The notes beneath the pieces are model-generated. The model was not told the origin of the DNA. It searched no databases and saw only the letters and a list, made by a program, of their open reading frames with translations. A program made the translations under genes and the position numbers. Shown piece by piece: positions 41,931 through 49,854 of a stretch of DNA of 53,991 nt (position 1 is the first letter of the stretch; every line of letters begins with the position of its first letter). This DNA comes from an uncultured Clostridia bacterium (GTDB lineage Bacteria > Bacillota > Clostridia > Oscillospirales > Acutalibacteraceae), in contig CALWIU010000008.1 in assembly GCA_944380845.1 (NCBI GenBank), forward strand, positions 1-53,991, written 5' to 3'.

Positions 41931-41969
41931 GCAGAACCGTTTATGGCAAGTAGCGGTTCTGCTTTTTTT
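41931..41969 (+). terminator. Terminator of the 49-aa peptide gene
   Basis: Stem gcagaaccg (41931-41939) / cggttctgc (41954-41962), flanked by six A upstream and seven T downstream. Confidence 0.9.
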
Positions 41970-41976
41970 GTTTTGG

Positions 41977-42006
41977 TTGACGAACCGGCAAAACCTGTGA
42001 TAAAAT
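41977..42006 (+). promoter_or_regulatory. Promoter of the membrane-anchored protein gene
   Basis: TTGACG (41977-41982), 18-bp spacer, TAAAAT (42001-42006), right behind the preceding terminator. Confidence 0.65.
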
Positions 42007-42033
42007 GAAAGAAAAAAGCAAGCGGGTGCTGCC

Positions 42034-42786
42034 ATGCAGGAGCCGAACAGGGAACTGCGCGAAGACCGCATTCCCGAATCCAAACAAATCAAAAAAGAAC
42101 AGGAAAAGCAAAAAAACCTGCTGCTGCTCGCCATCGCCGGAATCGTGCTGGCACTGGCGGCAGGTTTGGCGCTTTTGCTGTCAGACAGCAGAGGAAACGG
42201 GACTTCGGAAACAAAAGTCGATCCGTATTCCTCTTTTTATGATTATCTCAACGGCGTACAGACCCAGGAAAATTCCGCGCCGTCCGGCATGGCGCCCTCC
42301 GTTTCTGCGAATACCAGCGTACCGGCATCCGTCGTGCCGAATACGGCGCCGGCCGTTTCGGCTTCTCCCTCCGTCTCCGCTTCGCAGCAAACGGACGAGC
42401 CGCAGCCGACCCTGCCCGAGACGCTGCCGCAGCCGAACGGCACCATGGTCGTATCCAACGACCCGCAGAATTCATTCATCCGGCAGATCGCCGAAGCCTA
42501 TCACATCCCCGCCGCCAGACTGACCGCGTTTTACGCAACGCCGAACACCGGTCAGAATTATGTTCTGGAATGGAACGGCGAAACCGCCGCCGACGGCACA
42601 CTGCTGCGCTCCGCAGACACCCTGCGCCGCTGTTTTTTGATCGATGAAAACGGCAATCTGGATTCGGTTGCCGCCACCGACCCGGACGAACGCGAAAACA
42701 TGAGCCGGGTAGAAAACACCTTCGCCATGCAAACGCTGATAAAGGGCGTGATTTTGCCCAAAGTACTGGAGCAGATCGAGTCTTAA
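42034..42786 (+). CDS. Membrane-anchored protein with Ser/Pro-rich stalk, unknown function
   Basis: A 250-aa protein with a weak ribosome site. A short charged N-terminus (residues 1-27, KQIKKEQEKQKN) precedes one membrane helix (about 28-49, LLLLAIAGIVLALAAGLALLL). A low-complexity Ser/Ala/Pro/Val stalk follows (about 75-130), then a folded C-terminal region (about 135-250) with FIRQIAEAYHIPAARLTAFYA and DTLRRCFLIDENGNL. Topology is N-in with the C-terminal domain outside. The helical IAEAYHIPAARL stretch faintly recalls a LysM fold but is too weak to call. No relation to the next operon is evident. Confidence 0.7.
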   Translation: MQEPNRELREDRIPESKQIKKEQEKQKNLLLLAIAGIVLALAAGLALLLSDSRGNGTSETKVDPYSSFYDYLNGVQTQENSAPSGMAPSVSANTSVPASVVPNTAPAVSASPSVSASQQTDEPQPTLPETLPQPNGTMVVSNDPQNSFIRQIAEAYHIPAARLTAFYATPNTGQNYVLEWNGETAADGTLLRSADTLRRCFLIDENGNLDSVAATDPDERENMSRVENTFAMQTLIKGVILPKVLEQIES

Positions 42787-42828
42787 CGAAAAATAGCCTT
42801 TTTTCGGCGCTCTGTTTGCTGTTTCGCA

Positions 42829-42857
42829 TTGACTTTGCCTGTCTTTGATGGTAAAAT
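42829..42857 (+). promoter_or_regulatory. Promoter of the SCP2-like / aminotransferase unit
   Basis: TTGACT (42829-42834), 17-bp spacer, TAAAAT (42852-42857), then AAGGAGG before the ATG at 42913. Confidence 0.75.
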
Positions 42858-42912
42858 ATAAACAGTTTTTTGCAGCCGGCAAAAACGCTAAGTACCAAAG
42901 GAGGAATTCGCA

Positions 42913-43686
42913 ATGGTGGATTCAAGACCCGACGCCAGGACATTGGCTTATATCAATTTATATGCCGTCCTTGGAACGCTGGAAAATTTATGCGAGCTGG
43001 ATGAAGGCGCGCGGGCGCTTTTAACCAACAAAAAGCCGATCGCAATCGGCTTTCAGGTAAAAGGCGGCCCCTCGGCAACGCTGACCTTTTATCCGAACGG
43101 CCGCTGCCGCATGGAAGACGGCCTGACGCACTGCGACATTCTGCTGCCGTTCTCATCCTGCGAAAAGTTTAACGGCATGATCGACGGTACCGTTACCCCC
43201 ATTCCGTCCAAAGGATTTCAGCACATTAAGTTTTTGCTCAAATGCTTTGTGCCGCTGACGGATCTTCTGACCAAATATATGCGCGCCAAACCCGAGGATC
43301 TGGAAGACCCCGTGTTTTTCGACAAGAGCACGACCCTGATGCTCTATACCATCGCGGTCGCTATCGCGCAAATCGGCAATCAGGACGCCATTGGTAAGTT
43401 CAGCGCCCACCTGATCCCCGACGGAGACATCAGCGTCTGCATCAAAGACGGCCCCGGCGCAACGATCCGCGTTGAAGACCACCATATGATTACCCTGAAA
43501 AAGCCTGCCGCGACCTACCGCGCCGTTATGGAATTCCGTGATATGAAACTGGCGCGTGATTTGTTTGACGGCAATGTCAACGCGGTAGCCTGCATCGGCA
43601 CCGGTGACATTCGCATGGGCGGCATGATCTCCATGGTCGATAATGTCAACCGCATTCTTGACCGTGTCGCGCTGTATCTTGCTTAA
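42913..43686 (+). CDS. SCP2-like protein (two sterol-carrier-type units)
   Basis: A 257-aa soluble protein with AAGGAGG 8 nt before the ATG. Two similar halves can be seen. In the first (about 40-120) KPIAIGFQVKGGPSATLTFYPNG leads to FNGMIDGTVTPIPSKGFQHI. In the second (about 150-255) ISVCIKDGPGATIRVED leads to MKLARDLFDGNVNAVACIGTGDIRMGGMIS. This is the SCP2 pattern: a beta sheet followed by a D-x-x-x-L-x-x-G turn and a G-D-I-x-x-x-G helix start. SCP2 folds bind lipids or other hydrophobic molecules. It is the first gene of a unit with the aminotransferase, 17 bp away. The family assignment is by pattern and moderate. Confidence 0.65.
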   Translation: MVDSRPDARTLAYINLYAVLGTLENLCELDEGARALLTNKKPIAIGFQVKGGPSATLTFYPNGRCRMEDGLTHCDILLPFSSCEKFNGMIDGTVTPIPSKGFQHIKFLLKCFVPLTDLLTKYMRAKPEDLEDPVFFDKSTTLMLYTIAVAIAQIGNQDAIGKFSAHLIPDGDISVCIKDGPGATIRVEDHHMITLKKPAATYRAVMEFRDMKLARDLFDGNVNAVACIGTGDIRMGGMISMVDNVNRILDRVALYLA

Positions 43687-43703
43687 GAAGGAGGAAAATT
43701 CCC

Positions 43704-44966
43704 ATGGCTTCCAAAATCAATACCTATGAAAAAAGCCGCGAGTGGTTTGACCGCGCAACCAAAGTCATTCCCTCCGGTGTTTATGGTCATCTCGGCCCTG
43801 CCGAAGGCTGCTTCATCCCCGTCAGCTCTTTCCCCCTGATGGGCGACAGAGCGAAGGGCTCTTATTTCTGGGATGTAGACGGCAACCGTTTTATCGACTA
43901 TATGTGCGCATACGGCCCCAATGTTTTGGGTTATAACGACCCCGATGTGGACGCGGCTGCGCTCGAGCAGGCGAAAAAGGGCAACTGCATGACCTCTCCT
44001 TCCTACAAAATGGTAGAACTGGCGGAATTGATGGTGGATACCGTCAACTGTGCCGACTGGGCGTTTTTTGCCAAAAACGGCAACGATGTGACCACCGCTG
44101 CCATCATGGCGGCACGCGCCGCGACCCACCGCAAAAAGATCATTTTCGTTAATGGTTTTTATCACGGCGTCGCGCCCTGGACGCAAAAGATCGACTATCC
44201 CGGCGTCCTGCCTGAGGATGTAGCGAACAACCTGTATGTTGACTGGAACGATTTTGAGCAGCTTGAAAAAACCGTTGCGGAAAACGAAGGCGAAGTCGCC
44301 GCGTTCATTTCCACCCCGTATCTGCACGGCAATTTTGCCGATAATGTTCTGCCTGCCGACGGTTATTGGCAGAAGGTTCGCAAGCTCTGCACCGAAAAAG
44401 GCATTGTGCTGATCGTAGACGATGTGCGCGCGGGCTTCCGTCTGGATCTTGCCGGCTCAGATCATTTCTACGGGATCGAAGCGGATATGATCTGCTTCTG
44501 CAAAGCGATTGCCAACGGCTGGAATGTTTCGTGCCTGTGCGGTAAGGATTTCCTGAAATCCGCCGTCAGCAGCCTGTCCTATACCGGCAGCTACTGGATG
44601 AGCGCCATTCCTTTTGCGGCGGGCATTGCCTGCATCAATAAAATGAAAGAGCTGAACCTGCCGGTTCTTCTGCGTGAAAAAGCGCTGAAAGTCACCGGCG
44701 CGCTCAAAGCGGCAGCCGAAAACAACGGGTTTGACCTTCGTGTTTCCGGTGAACCGGCGCTGTTTTATCTGCGCATTGCCAACGATGATTCGCTGGTACT
44801 GCATCAGGAGTGGATCTCCGAAATGGTCAAACGCGGCGTCTTTATGACCAGCCACCACAACCATTTCCTGAATGCCTCCCTGACGGACGAGGACATCAAG
44901 CAGACCGCAGAGATCGCCGATGAAGCGTTCAAAGCTGTCGCTAAGAATCATCCCGATCTGTTTTAA
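43704..44966 (+). CDS. Class III PLP aminotransferase, glutamate-1-semialdehyde-aminomutase-like
   Basis: A 420-aa protein with AGGAGG upstream. It shows the GSA/class III fold: WFDRATKVIPSGVYGHLGP, YFWDVDGNRFIDYMCAYGPNVLGY, the substrate/PLP loop FAKNGNDVTTAAIMAARA (where aminotransferases have N-G-x-E/D), FYHGVAPW, DDVRAGFR (the Asp that holds the PLP ring) and CFCKAIANGWNVSCLCG with the PLP lysine. True HemL enzymes keep a GTxxxxP stretch that differs here, so a tetrapyrrole role is unlikely, and no hem genes are near. The amino acceptor is unknown. A terminator follows (44986-45018), so it forms a two-gene unit with the SCP2-like gene. Confidence 0.85.
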   Translation: MASKINTYEKSREWFDRATKVIPSGVYGHLGPAEGCFIPVSSFPLMGDRAKGSYFWDVDGNRFIDYMCAYGPNVLGYNDPDVDAAALEQAKKGNCMTSPSYKMVELAELMVDTVNCADWAFFAKNGNDVTTAAIMAARAATHRKKIIFVNGFYHGVAPWTQKIDYPGVLPEDVANNLYVDWNDFEQLEKTVAENEGEVAAFISTPYLHGNFADNVLPADGYWQKVRKLCTEKGIVLIVDDVRAGFRLDLAGSDHFYGIEADMICFCKAIANGWNVSCLCGKDFLKSAVSSLSYTGSYWMSAIPFAAGIACINKMKELNLPVLLREKALKVTGALKAAAENNGFDLRVSGEPALFYLRIANDDSLVLHQEWISEMVKRGVFMTSHHNHFLNASLTDEDIKQTAEIADEAFKAVAKNHPDLF

Positions 44967-44985
44967 TCTCTTTGTACTCTCCTGC

Positions 44986-45018
44986 GCCGCGGACGAATTT
45001 CCGTTCGCGGCGTTTTTT
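44986..45018 (+). terminator. Terminator after the aminotransferase gene
   Basis: Stem gccgcggacg (44986-44995) / cgttcgcggc (45002-45011, one G-T pair), followed by six T (45013-45018). Confidence 0.85.
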
Positions 45019-45030
45019 ACAAGGAAAACC

Positions 45031-45135
45031 TTGACTTTTCCCCCATTTCATAGTAAGATAATAGTGTATTTGCATAAAAATTTCCGGGTGATTTTTCCCG
45101 TTTGCGTCACTTCCGCCAAGGGGTTTTCCCGGAAA
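45031..45135 (+). promoter_or_regulatory. Promoter and structured leader of the transketolase unit
   Basis: TTGACT (45031-45036), 17-bp spacer, TAAGAT (45054-45059). The leader contains TTTCCGGG (45081-45088) and its complement CCCGGAAA (45128-45135), able to close a 39-nt loop ahead of AAGGAGG. No known riboswitch is recognised. Confidence 0.65.
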
Positions 45136-45164
45136 CTATGCCAACATAAGGAGGAATACGCAAT

Positions 45165-46037
45165 ATGTCTTTAAGCAAACAGGAATGGCTTGCTCTGGAG
45201 AAAAAAGCGCATGAGCTGCGGCTTTTGTGTCTGGACACCACCTCTTGGGCAGGCAGCGGCCACATCGGCGGCGGCATGAGCTGCATGGATCTTTTGACGG
45301 TATTGTATCACAAATACATGCGCATCCGTGTAGAGGAGCCCCAATGGCCCGACCGTGACCGGTTCATTCTCAGCAAAGGCCATGCCGGTATCGCCTATGC
45401 GCCGGTTCTCTGCGACCTGGGCTTCAACGATCCGGAAATGCTGAAAACTTTCAACCTTTCCGGCTCCAAAATGGGTATCCATCTGGACTCGAACAAGGTC
45501 GTCGGCGTTGACGCATCCACCGGTTCTCTGGGACACGGTCTGCCGATTGCCGTCGGTACGGCGCTTGCCGCTCGTGTGCTGGGCAAAGATTATATCACCT
45601 ACTGCCTTTTGGGCGACGGCGAATGCGATGAAGGCTCCAACTGGGAAGCCGCCATGGCAGCCTCTCACTTCAAAGTAACCAACCTGATCTCCTTTGTTGA
45701 CCGCAACGAATGTATGATCGACGGCAAAACCGAAGATGTCATGAAGCTCGAACCCTTTACCGACAAGTGGGAAGCTTTCGGCTTTATCGTTAAGGACATT
45801 GACGGGCAGAACATCAAAGAGATCTGCGACGCCATTGATTTTGCCCTTGCCAACAAGACCGATAAACCCGTCATGATCATCCTGCACACCAAAAAGGGCG
45901 CGGGCATCGATTTCATGGAAGGCAACTATGTCTGGCACTATGGCGCCATCAATGAGGAAAAATACAATCAGGCGAAAGCCAGCCTTGAGAAATATTACGC
46001 GGCAAGGGTCGCGAGAGTAGAAAAGGAGGCGCAGTAA
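45165..46037 (+). CDS. Transketolase, N-terminal (TPP-binding) subunit
   Basis: A 290-aa protein with AAGGAGG upstream. It covers only the pyrophosphate-binding half of transketolase: GSGHIGGGMSCMDLLTVLY, RFILSKGHAGIAYA, GSLGHGLPIAVGTALAARV and the TPP motif GDGECDEGSNWEAAMAASHFKVTNLISFVDRN (about 150-180), ending after HTKKGAGIDFMEGN. Split transketolases are common in Clostridia and archaea. The partner gene starts 3 bp downstream. It moves two-carbon units between sugar phosphates, and so could make erythrose-4-phosphate for the aro operon; an apulose-type or other specialised substrate is equally possible. Confidence 0.94.
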   Translation: MSLSKQEWLALEKKAHELRLLCLDTTSWAGSGHIGGGMSCMDLLTVLYHKYMRIRVEEPQWPDRDRFILSKGHAGIAYAPVLCDLGFNDPEMLKTFNLSGSKMGIHLDSNKVVGVDASTGSLGHGLPIAVGTALAARVLGKDYITYCLLGDGECDEGSNWEAAMAASHFKVTNLISFVDRNECMIDGKTEDVMKLEPFTDKWEAFGFIVKDIDGQNIKEICDAIDFALANKTDKPVMIILHTKKGAGIDFMEGNYVWHYGAINEEKYNQAKASLEKYYAARVARVEKEAQ

Positions 46038-46040
46038 GCA

Positions 46041-47051
46041 ATGGCAGGCGCGTTAACTTATACAGCGGTCGATTCGACCTCTTTGTCCACAGCTGAAATT
46101 TACGGGCAGGCGCTGGTCGAGCTGGGCAGAGCCCATCCCGAAGTCGTTGCCCTGACCGCCGATCTGGCAAAATCCACCAAGATCGGCGACTTCCAGAAGG
46201 AGTTCCCCGACCGTTTCTTCAATGTCGGTATCGCGGAACAGGATATGTTCGGCATTGCCGCCGGCATGGCGAGAGCGGGTCTTGTTCCGTTCCTGTCGTC
46301 CTTCTCGGTGTTCACCTCTCTTCGTGCGGCAGATCAGCTTCACACCGACCTTTGCTATCAGAATGTCAATGCCAAGGTCATTGCCACCCATTCCGGCACA
46401 TCCTTCGGCCAGGCGGGTTCTACGCATCACGCCATCTGTGACTTTGCCGTCACCCGCGGCATTCCCAATCTGACGGTCATCTGCCCGGCGGACGGGTACG
46501 AGACTTATAATGCGGTCATGACCGCCTATCAGACCCCCGGTCCGTTCTATATCCGCATCAATCGTGGTTTCGACCGCGTATTGTATAAAGACACCAACTA
46601 CGGCTTTGAGCTGGGCAAAGCGGTTACGATCAATGAAGGTACGGATCTGACCATCATCGCCACGGGCTCCTGCGTGTTCCAGGCGTTTGAAGCCGCCAAA
46701 TTTTTGGAAGTCAACGATGGCTTAAAGGTTCGTGTGCTGGATATGCACACCATCAAACCCATCGACCGCGACGCGATTTTGAAAGCGGTTATGGATACCC
46801 GCCGTATCATCACCGTTGAAGATCACAACATCATCGGCGGACTTGGCTCCGCAGTGGCGGAAGTGGTCGTGGAATCCGGCAAGGGCTGCGCCTTCAAAAA
46901 GCTCGGCATCCCGGATCAGTTCGCCCCCATCGGTCTGCATGAGGATATCATGAGTATGCTCGGCATCGACTCCAACGGCATCATCAACGCGGTAAGAGAT
47001 CTGATGAAGATGGACTTCGAGGAAGACGACGACTGGGACGACGAAGCCTGA
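46041..47051 (+). CDS. Transketolase, C-terminal (pyrimidine-binding) subunit
   Basis: A 336-aa protein starting at the ATG at 46041, with AGGAGG inside the end of the upstream gene. It holds the Pyr domain (about 10-175) with the catalytic Glu in FFNVGIAEQDMFGIAAGMA, HSGTSFGQAGSTHHAICD, and the C-terminal domain with VRVLDMHTIKPIDRDAIL and VEDHNIIGGLGSAVAEVV. Together with the 45165 gene it makes a complete enzyme. The C-terminus is unusually acidic (DFEEDDDWDDEA). Confidence 0.94.
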   Translation: MAGALTYTAVDSTSLSTAEIYGQALVELGRAHPEVVALTADLAKSTKIGDFQKEFPDRFFNVGIAEQDMFGIAAGMARAGLVPFLSSFSVFTSLRAADQLHTDLCYQNVNAKVIATHSGTSFGQAGSTHHAICDFAVTRGIPNLTVICPADGYETYNAVMTAYQTPGPFYIRINRGFDRVLYKDTNYGFELGKAVTINEGTDLTIIATGSCVFQAFEAAKFLEVNDGLKVRVLDMHTIKPIDRDAILKAVMDTRRIITVEDHNIIGGLGSAVAEVVVESGKGCAFKKLGIPDQFAPIGLHEDIMSMLGIDSNGIINAVRDLMKMDFEEDDDWDDEA

Positions 47052-47081
47052 TAAACGGAACCGCAGAAAGGAAGAAACAAT

Positions 47082-47891
47082 ATGGCATCCAAAGAAGAAC
47101 TTCTGACCAGTAAAATATTCCTCAACGCGGCTGTCCCGCTTTTGAAGGTCATTGTTGCCGATACGCCCAAGCTCAAAAAGATGTTTGCCACGACCCACTG
47201 TATCTATCAGGTCAGCGCGCTGGATCCCGATGCGCCGGGCGGCAAATGGGCAACGCATTTTCAGGTCAATTGCGACGAATGGATCGTGCACTGCAACAAA
47301 GTAGAGCCAAAGCCATTTGTGGAATTGGAGTTTAAGAGCGTGGAAGCGCTGAACGCCTTCTTCAAAGGCAAAATCAGCCCGGCGACCATGCCGAAAATGA
47401 AAGGCGTTGCCAAGCATCCGGTTTATTTTGTCAATTTCCTGATGGCGCTTTTGAAAATGTCTTCGCTGTTAAGCGCAAACGAAGCGCCGGCTGACGAAGA
47501 TACCAAACGCCTGATGGTAAAATGTATGTTTTACCTCTTGTCCAGCGGCATCAGCCAGCTGAATAAGAACGGTCACGAAGCGGTGCACGAGTGGGCGCTG
47601 AAAAGCCCCGACCGCGTCTACGCCTGGGCGGTTGACAATGAGCCGACGGTTTCCGCGTATATCCGCGTCAAAGCAGGCAAAACCAAAGCAGGCAGAGGCG
47701 TCTACAAACGCGCCATGCCCTTCTTTACCATGCGGTTTGACTCTCTGGACAGCGCGCTGGGCATTCTCCTGTCCACCGACGATATGATTGAGTCAACCCA
47801 AAAGAAAAAGCTGATTATGGAAGGCGCTCCCGAGTTCGGCGCACAAATCGGCGAATACATGATGCTGGTCGGCGCGATGGCAAAGGGCTGA
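47082..47891 (+). CDS. Second SCP2-like protein
   Basis: A 269-aa soluble protein, ATG at 47082 with GAAAGGAAG upstream, 30 bp after the transketolase unit. Its layout mirrors the 42913 gene: a first half with WATHFQVNCDEWIVHCNKV, VELEFKSVEALNAFFKGKIS and MPKMKGV, a middle helical stretch (FLMALLKMSSLL), and a second half with FTMRFDSLDSALGILLSTDDMIES and KLIMEGAPEFGAQIGEYMMLVG. This is again the beta sheet, F-x-G turn, M-E-G and terminal helix pattern of SCP2 folds. Two such proteins flank the aminotransferase and transketolase genes, which suggests both carry or present a substrate of one pathway. Not recognised as a characterised protein. Confidence 0.6.
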   Translation: MASKEELLTSKIFLNAAVPLLKVIVADTPKLKKMFATTHCIYQVSALDPDAPGGKWATHFQVNCDEWIVHCNKVEPKPFVELEFKSVEALNAFFKGKISPATMPKMKGVAKHPVYFVNFLMALLKMSSLLSANEAPADEDTKRLMVKCMFYLLSSGISQLNKNGHEAVHEWALKSPDRVYAWAVDNEPTVSAYIRVKAGKTKAGRGVYKRAMPFFTMRFDSLDSALGILLSTDDMIESTQKKKLIMEGAPEFGAQIGEYMMLVGAMAKG

Positions 47892-47957
47892 TCGGTCCCC
47901 TGCCCCGCCCAAAGGCGTCTGCTTTTCTCAGATTGCTTCTGGTTTTCATAATATGGC

Positions 47958-47993
47958 AAACTGCCCGTTTCCGGTAATCGGAACGGGCAGTTT
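47958..47993. terminator. Bidirectional terminator between convergent genes
   Basis: Stem aaactgcccgtt (47958-47969) / aacgggcagttt (47982-47993) with a 12-nt loop that can itself pair partly. It lies between the SCP2-like gene and the convergent acyltransferase gene; the A/T ends of the stem supply the U run in both directions. Confidence 0.75.
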
Positions 47994-47994
47994 G

Positions 47995-48762
47995 TCATTT
48001 CTTTTCTTCTTCTTTTTTGTATTGATCGCCGTAAAAAGCCATCATTTCCGCTTCGATCTGATCGTGCAGCACAGAAGCCAGATTTTTATATTCCTTCCGA
48101 TCCATGGTCGCGGTGTGAACCGGCGGAAGCACCTTCATGTGCACCGTACCGCCGCGCCATTTGCCGTCCGGAGACGATTCCATATGGATTCCCGTGTCGT
48201 AGATCACCACCGGCACAATGGGCGTTCTGTTTTTTTGCGCGATTTTAAAAGCGCCGTTTTTGAACTCCCCCATCACCGGGTACTGACGGGTGCGCGTGCC
48301 TTCGGGAAAGATCACCATGCTGATCCCTTTTGCCAGCTGATCGGACGCCTCATTCAGCGAACGAACCGCATCGCGGGGATTGCTTCGATCGACAAACACG
48401 CAATCGATCATTTTTGTCCACCCGCGCACCAACGGAATTTTTCCGAGGCTTTCTTTCATGATAAAACCGCAGGGACGATGGCCCTTCACCAGATTCAGCA
48501 TGACCAGCGCGTCCAGGATCCCGCTTTGGTGATTGGCAACAAAAACCACCGTTTCATCGGGAATGTTTTCCCGCCCCTCGATCTCAAGCGACAGTTTTGT
48601 CCAGCGAAGCCCCTCATCGCAAAGCTCATCCACCATGGGGTTCAGCAGTTGGTATTTTTCCTCCTGTTTGCCGGCTTCTTTCAGCTTTTCCAGCTTTTTC
48701 AGCGCGGGCAAACGAGACGACAGAAACCATGCGGCATTCGCCACAATACTGAGTTTGCTCAA
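47995..48762 (-). CDS. plsC: 1-acyl-sn-glycerol-3-phosphate acyltransferase (PlsC-like)
   Basis: The start is taken as TTG at 48762 (255 aa) because AAAGGAG lies about 9 nt before it; a farther TTG at 48789 lies inside the exonuclease gene. Motif I appears as VANHQSGILDALV (where NHxxxxD is catalytic), motif II near DCVFVDRSNPRDAVRS, motif III as FPEGTRTR and motif IV as PIVPVVIYD. An N-terminal hydrophobic stretch (IVANAAWFLSS) can touch the membrane. It adds the second acyl chain in phosphatidic-acid synthesis. Last gene of a minus-strand unit starting at the FGGY kinase; the SCP2-like genes converge on it. Confidence 0.88.
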   Translation of the reverse strand: MSKLSIVANAAWFLSSRLPALKKLEKLKEAGKQEEKYQLLNPMVDELCDEGLRWTKLSLEIEGRENIPDETVVFVANHQSGILDALVMLNLVKGHRPCGFIMKESLGKIPLVRGWTKMIDCVFVDRSNPRDAVRSLNEASDQLAKGISMVIFPEGTRTRQYPVMGEFKNGAFKIAQKNRTPIVPVVIYDTGIHMESSPDGKWRGGTVHMKVLPPVHTATMDRKEYKNLASVLHDQIEAEMMAFYGDQYKKEEEKK

Positions 48763-48778
48763 AATCGCTCGCTCCTTT

Positions 48779-49543
48779 TTATAGATCAATTATCAGTTCG
48801 ACCGGGCAATGATCCGAACCGGTCACATCGGATAAAATCGCCGCCTCCCGGATGTGACTGCGCAGGCTGTCGCTGACAAGAAAATAGTCAATGCGCCACC
48901 CGGCGTTGGTCTGCCGGGCGTGGAAGCGGTACGACCACCAGCTATACGCGCCCTCCCGGTCGGGATACAGCGTGCGGAAAGTATCCACAAAGCCGCCGTC
49001 CTCCAGCAGCCGCGAAAACAATCCGCGCTCTTCATCGGTGAACCCCGCGTTGCCGCGGTTGGTTTTCGGGTTTTTCAAATCGATCTCCTGATGGGCAACA
49101 TTGAGATCGCCGCAGAAGATCACCGGTTTTTTCGCTTGCAGCGCCGAGAGATACGCAAAAAAATCATCCTCCCAGTGCATCCGATAGGAAAGACGCGTCA
49201 GCTCCCGCTGTGCGTTCGGCGTGTAAACGGTCAGGAAATAATACGAAGGGTATTCCAGCGTAATCAGGCGCCCTTCGGTATCATGTTCGGGAATTCCCAT
49301 GCCGTAAGAGACCGAAAGGGGCTTTTCCTTTGCGAAAATCGCTGTGCCGGAATAGCCTTTTCTTTCCGCATAGTTCCAATAACAAAAATATCCTTCCGGG
49401 GCGAAATCCGTCTGTCCTTCCTGCAATTTTGTTTCCTGCACACAGAAGAAATCTGCATCCACATCGCGGAAAAACGCATCAAACCCCTTGTTTCTGGCGG
49501 CGCGAAGCCCATTTACATTCCAGGAAATACACTTTTTCTTCAT
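48779..49543 (-). CDS. xth: Exodeoxyribonuclease III / AP endonuclease
   Basis: A 254-aa protein of the ExoIII/ExoA family: [23 protein letters not shown] (metal-binding Glu), [14 protein letters not shown] with the catalytic Tyr region, [19 protein letters not shown], the loop [23 protein letters not shown], and [10 protein letters not shown] / GSDHCPVEL with the catalytic His. It cuts at abasic sites in base-excision repair. Its ATG overlaps the end of the TSCPD gene by 4 bp. Confidence 0.95.
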   Translation of the reverse strand: MKKKCISWNVNGLRAARNKGFDAFFRDVDADFFCVQETKLQEGQTDFAPEGYFCYWNYAERKGYSGTAIFAKEKPLSVSYGMGIPEHDTEGRLITLEYPSYYFLTVYTPNAQRELTRLSYRMHWEDDFFAYLSALQAKKPVIFCGDLNVAHQEIDLKNPKTNRGNAGFTDEERGLFSRLLEDGGFVDTFRTLYPDREGAYSWWSYRFHARQTNAGWRIDYFLVSDSLRSHIREAAILSDVTGSDHCPVELIIDL

Positions 49544-49839
49544 TTTTCCAAATCAATGGCATTGTCGGGATGACAATGACGGCGAACATCCTTTTGCGCA
49601 GCGCGCAGCGCCTTAGCGAGTTGATCGGGACAGGAAGTCGGTTTGCTGCCGCAGTGGATATCACTCAGTTTGGCAATCACCTTGTTGACCGGCATTCCTT
49701 CCACAAGATGTTCGATTCCCTGGGTGTTCCCCTTACAGCCGCCGACAAACATCACACGGTTCACGGTGTTGCCGTCGTCGGAAATATCAATTTGGATCTC
49801 CCGCGAGCAAACGCCCTGCGGCAGAAAGCTGTAAAGCAT
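49540..49839 (-). CDS. TSCPD-domain protein
   Basis: A 99-aa protein carrying the motif that names the family, [13 protein letters not shown] (about 65-77), and the Cys-containing [18 protein letters not shown] (about 32-50). The TSCPD domain also forms the C-terminus of some ribonucleotide reductases; small stand-alone forms are common in Clostridia and are probably metal- or nucleotide-binding. It is coupled to xth by a 4-bp overlap. The role is unknown. Confidence 0.8.
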   Translation of the reverse strand: MLYSFLPQGVCSREIQIDISDDGNTVNRVMFVGGCKGNTQGIEHLVEGMPVNKVIAKLSDIHCGSKPTSCPDQLAKALRAAQKDVRRHCHPDNAIDLEK

Positions 49840-49854
49840 GGCATTTCACCTCTA

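Noticed and set aside
43704-44966. Assignment as hemL (tetrapyrrole synthesis)
   Set aside because: Overall fold agrees, but key HemL stretches differ and no hem genes are near; the SCP2/transketolase context points elsewhere.
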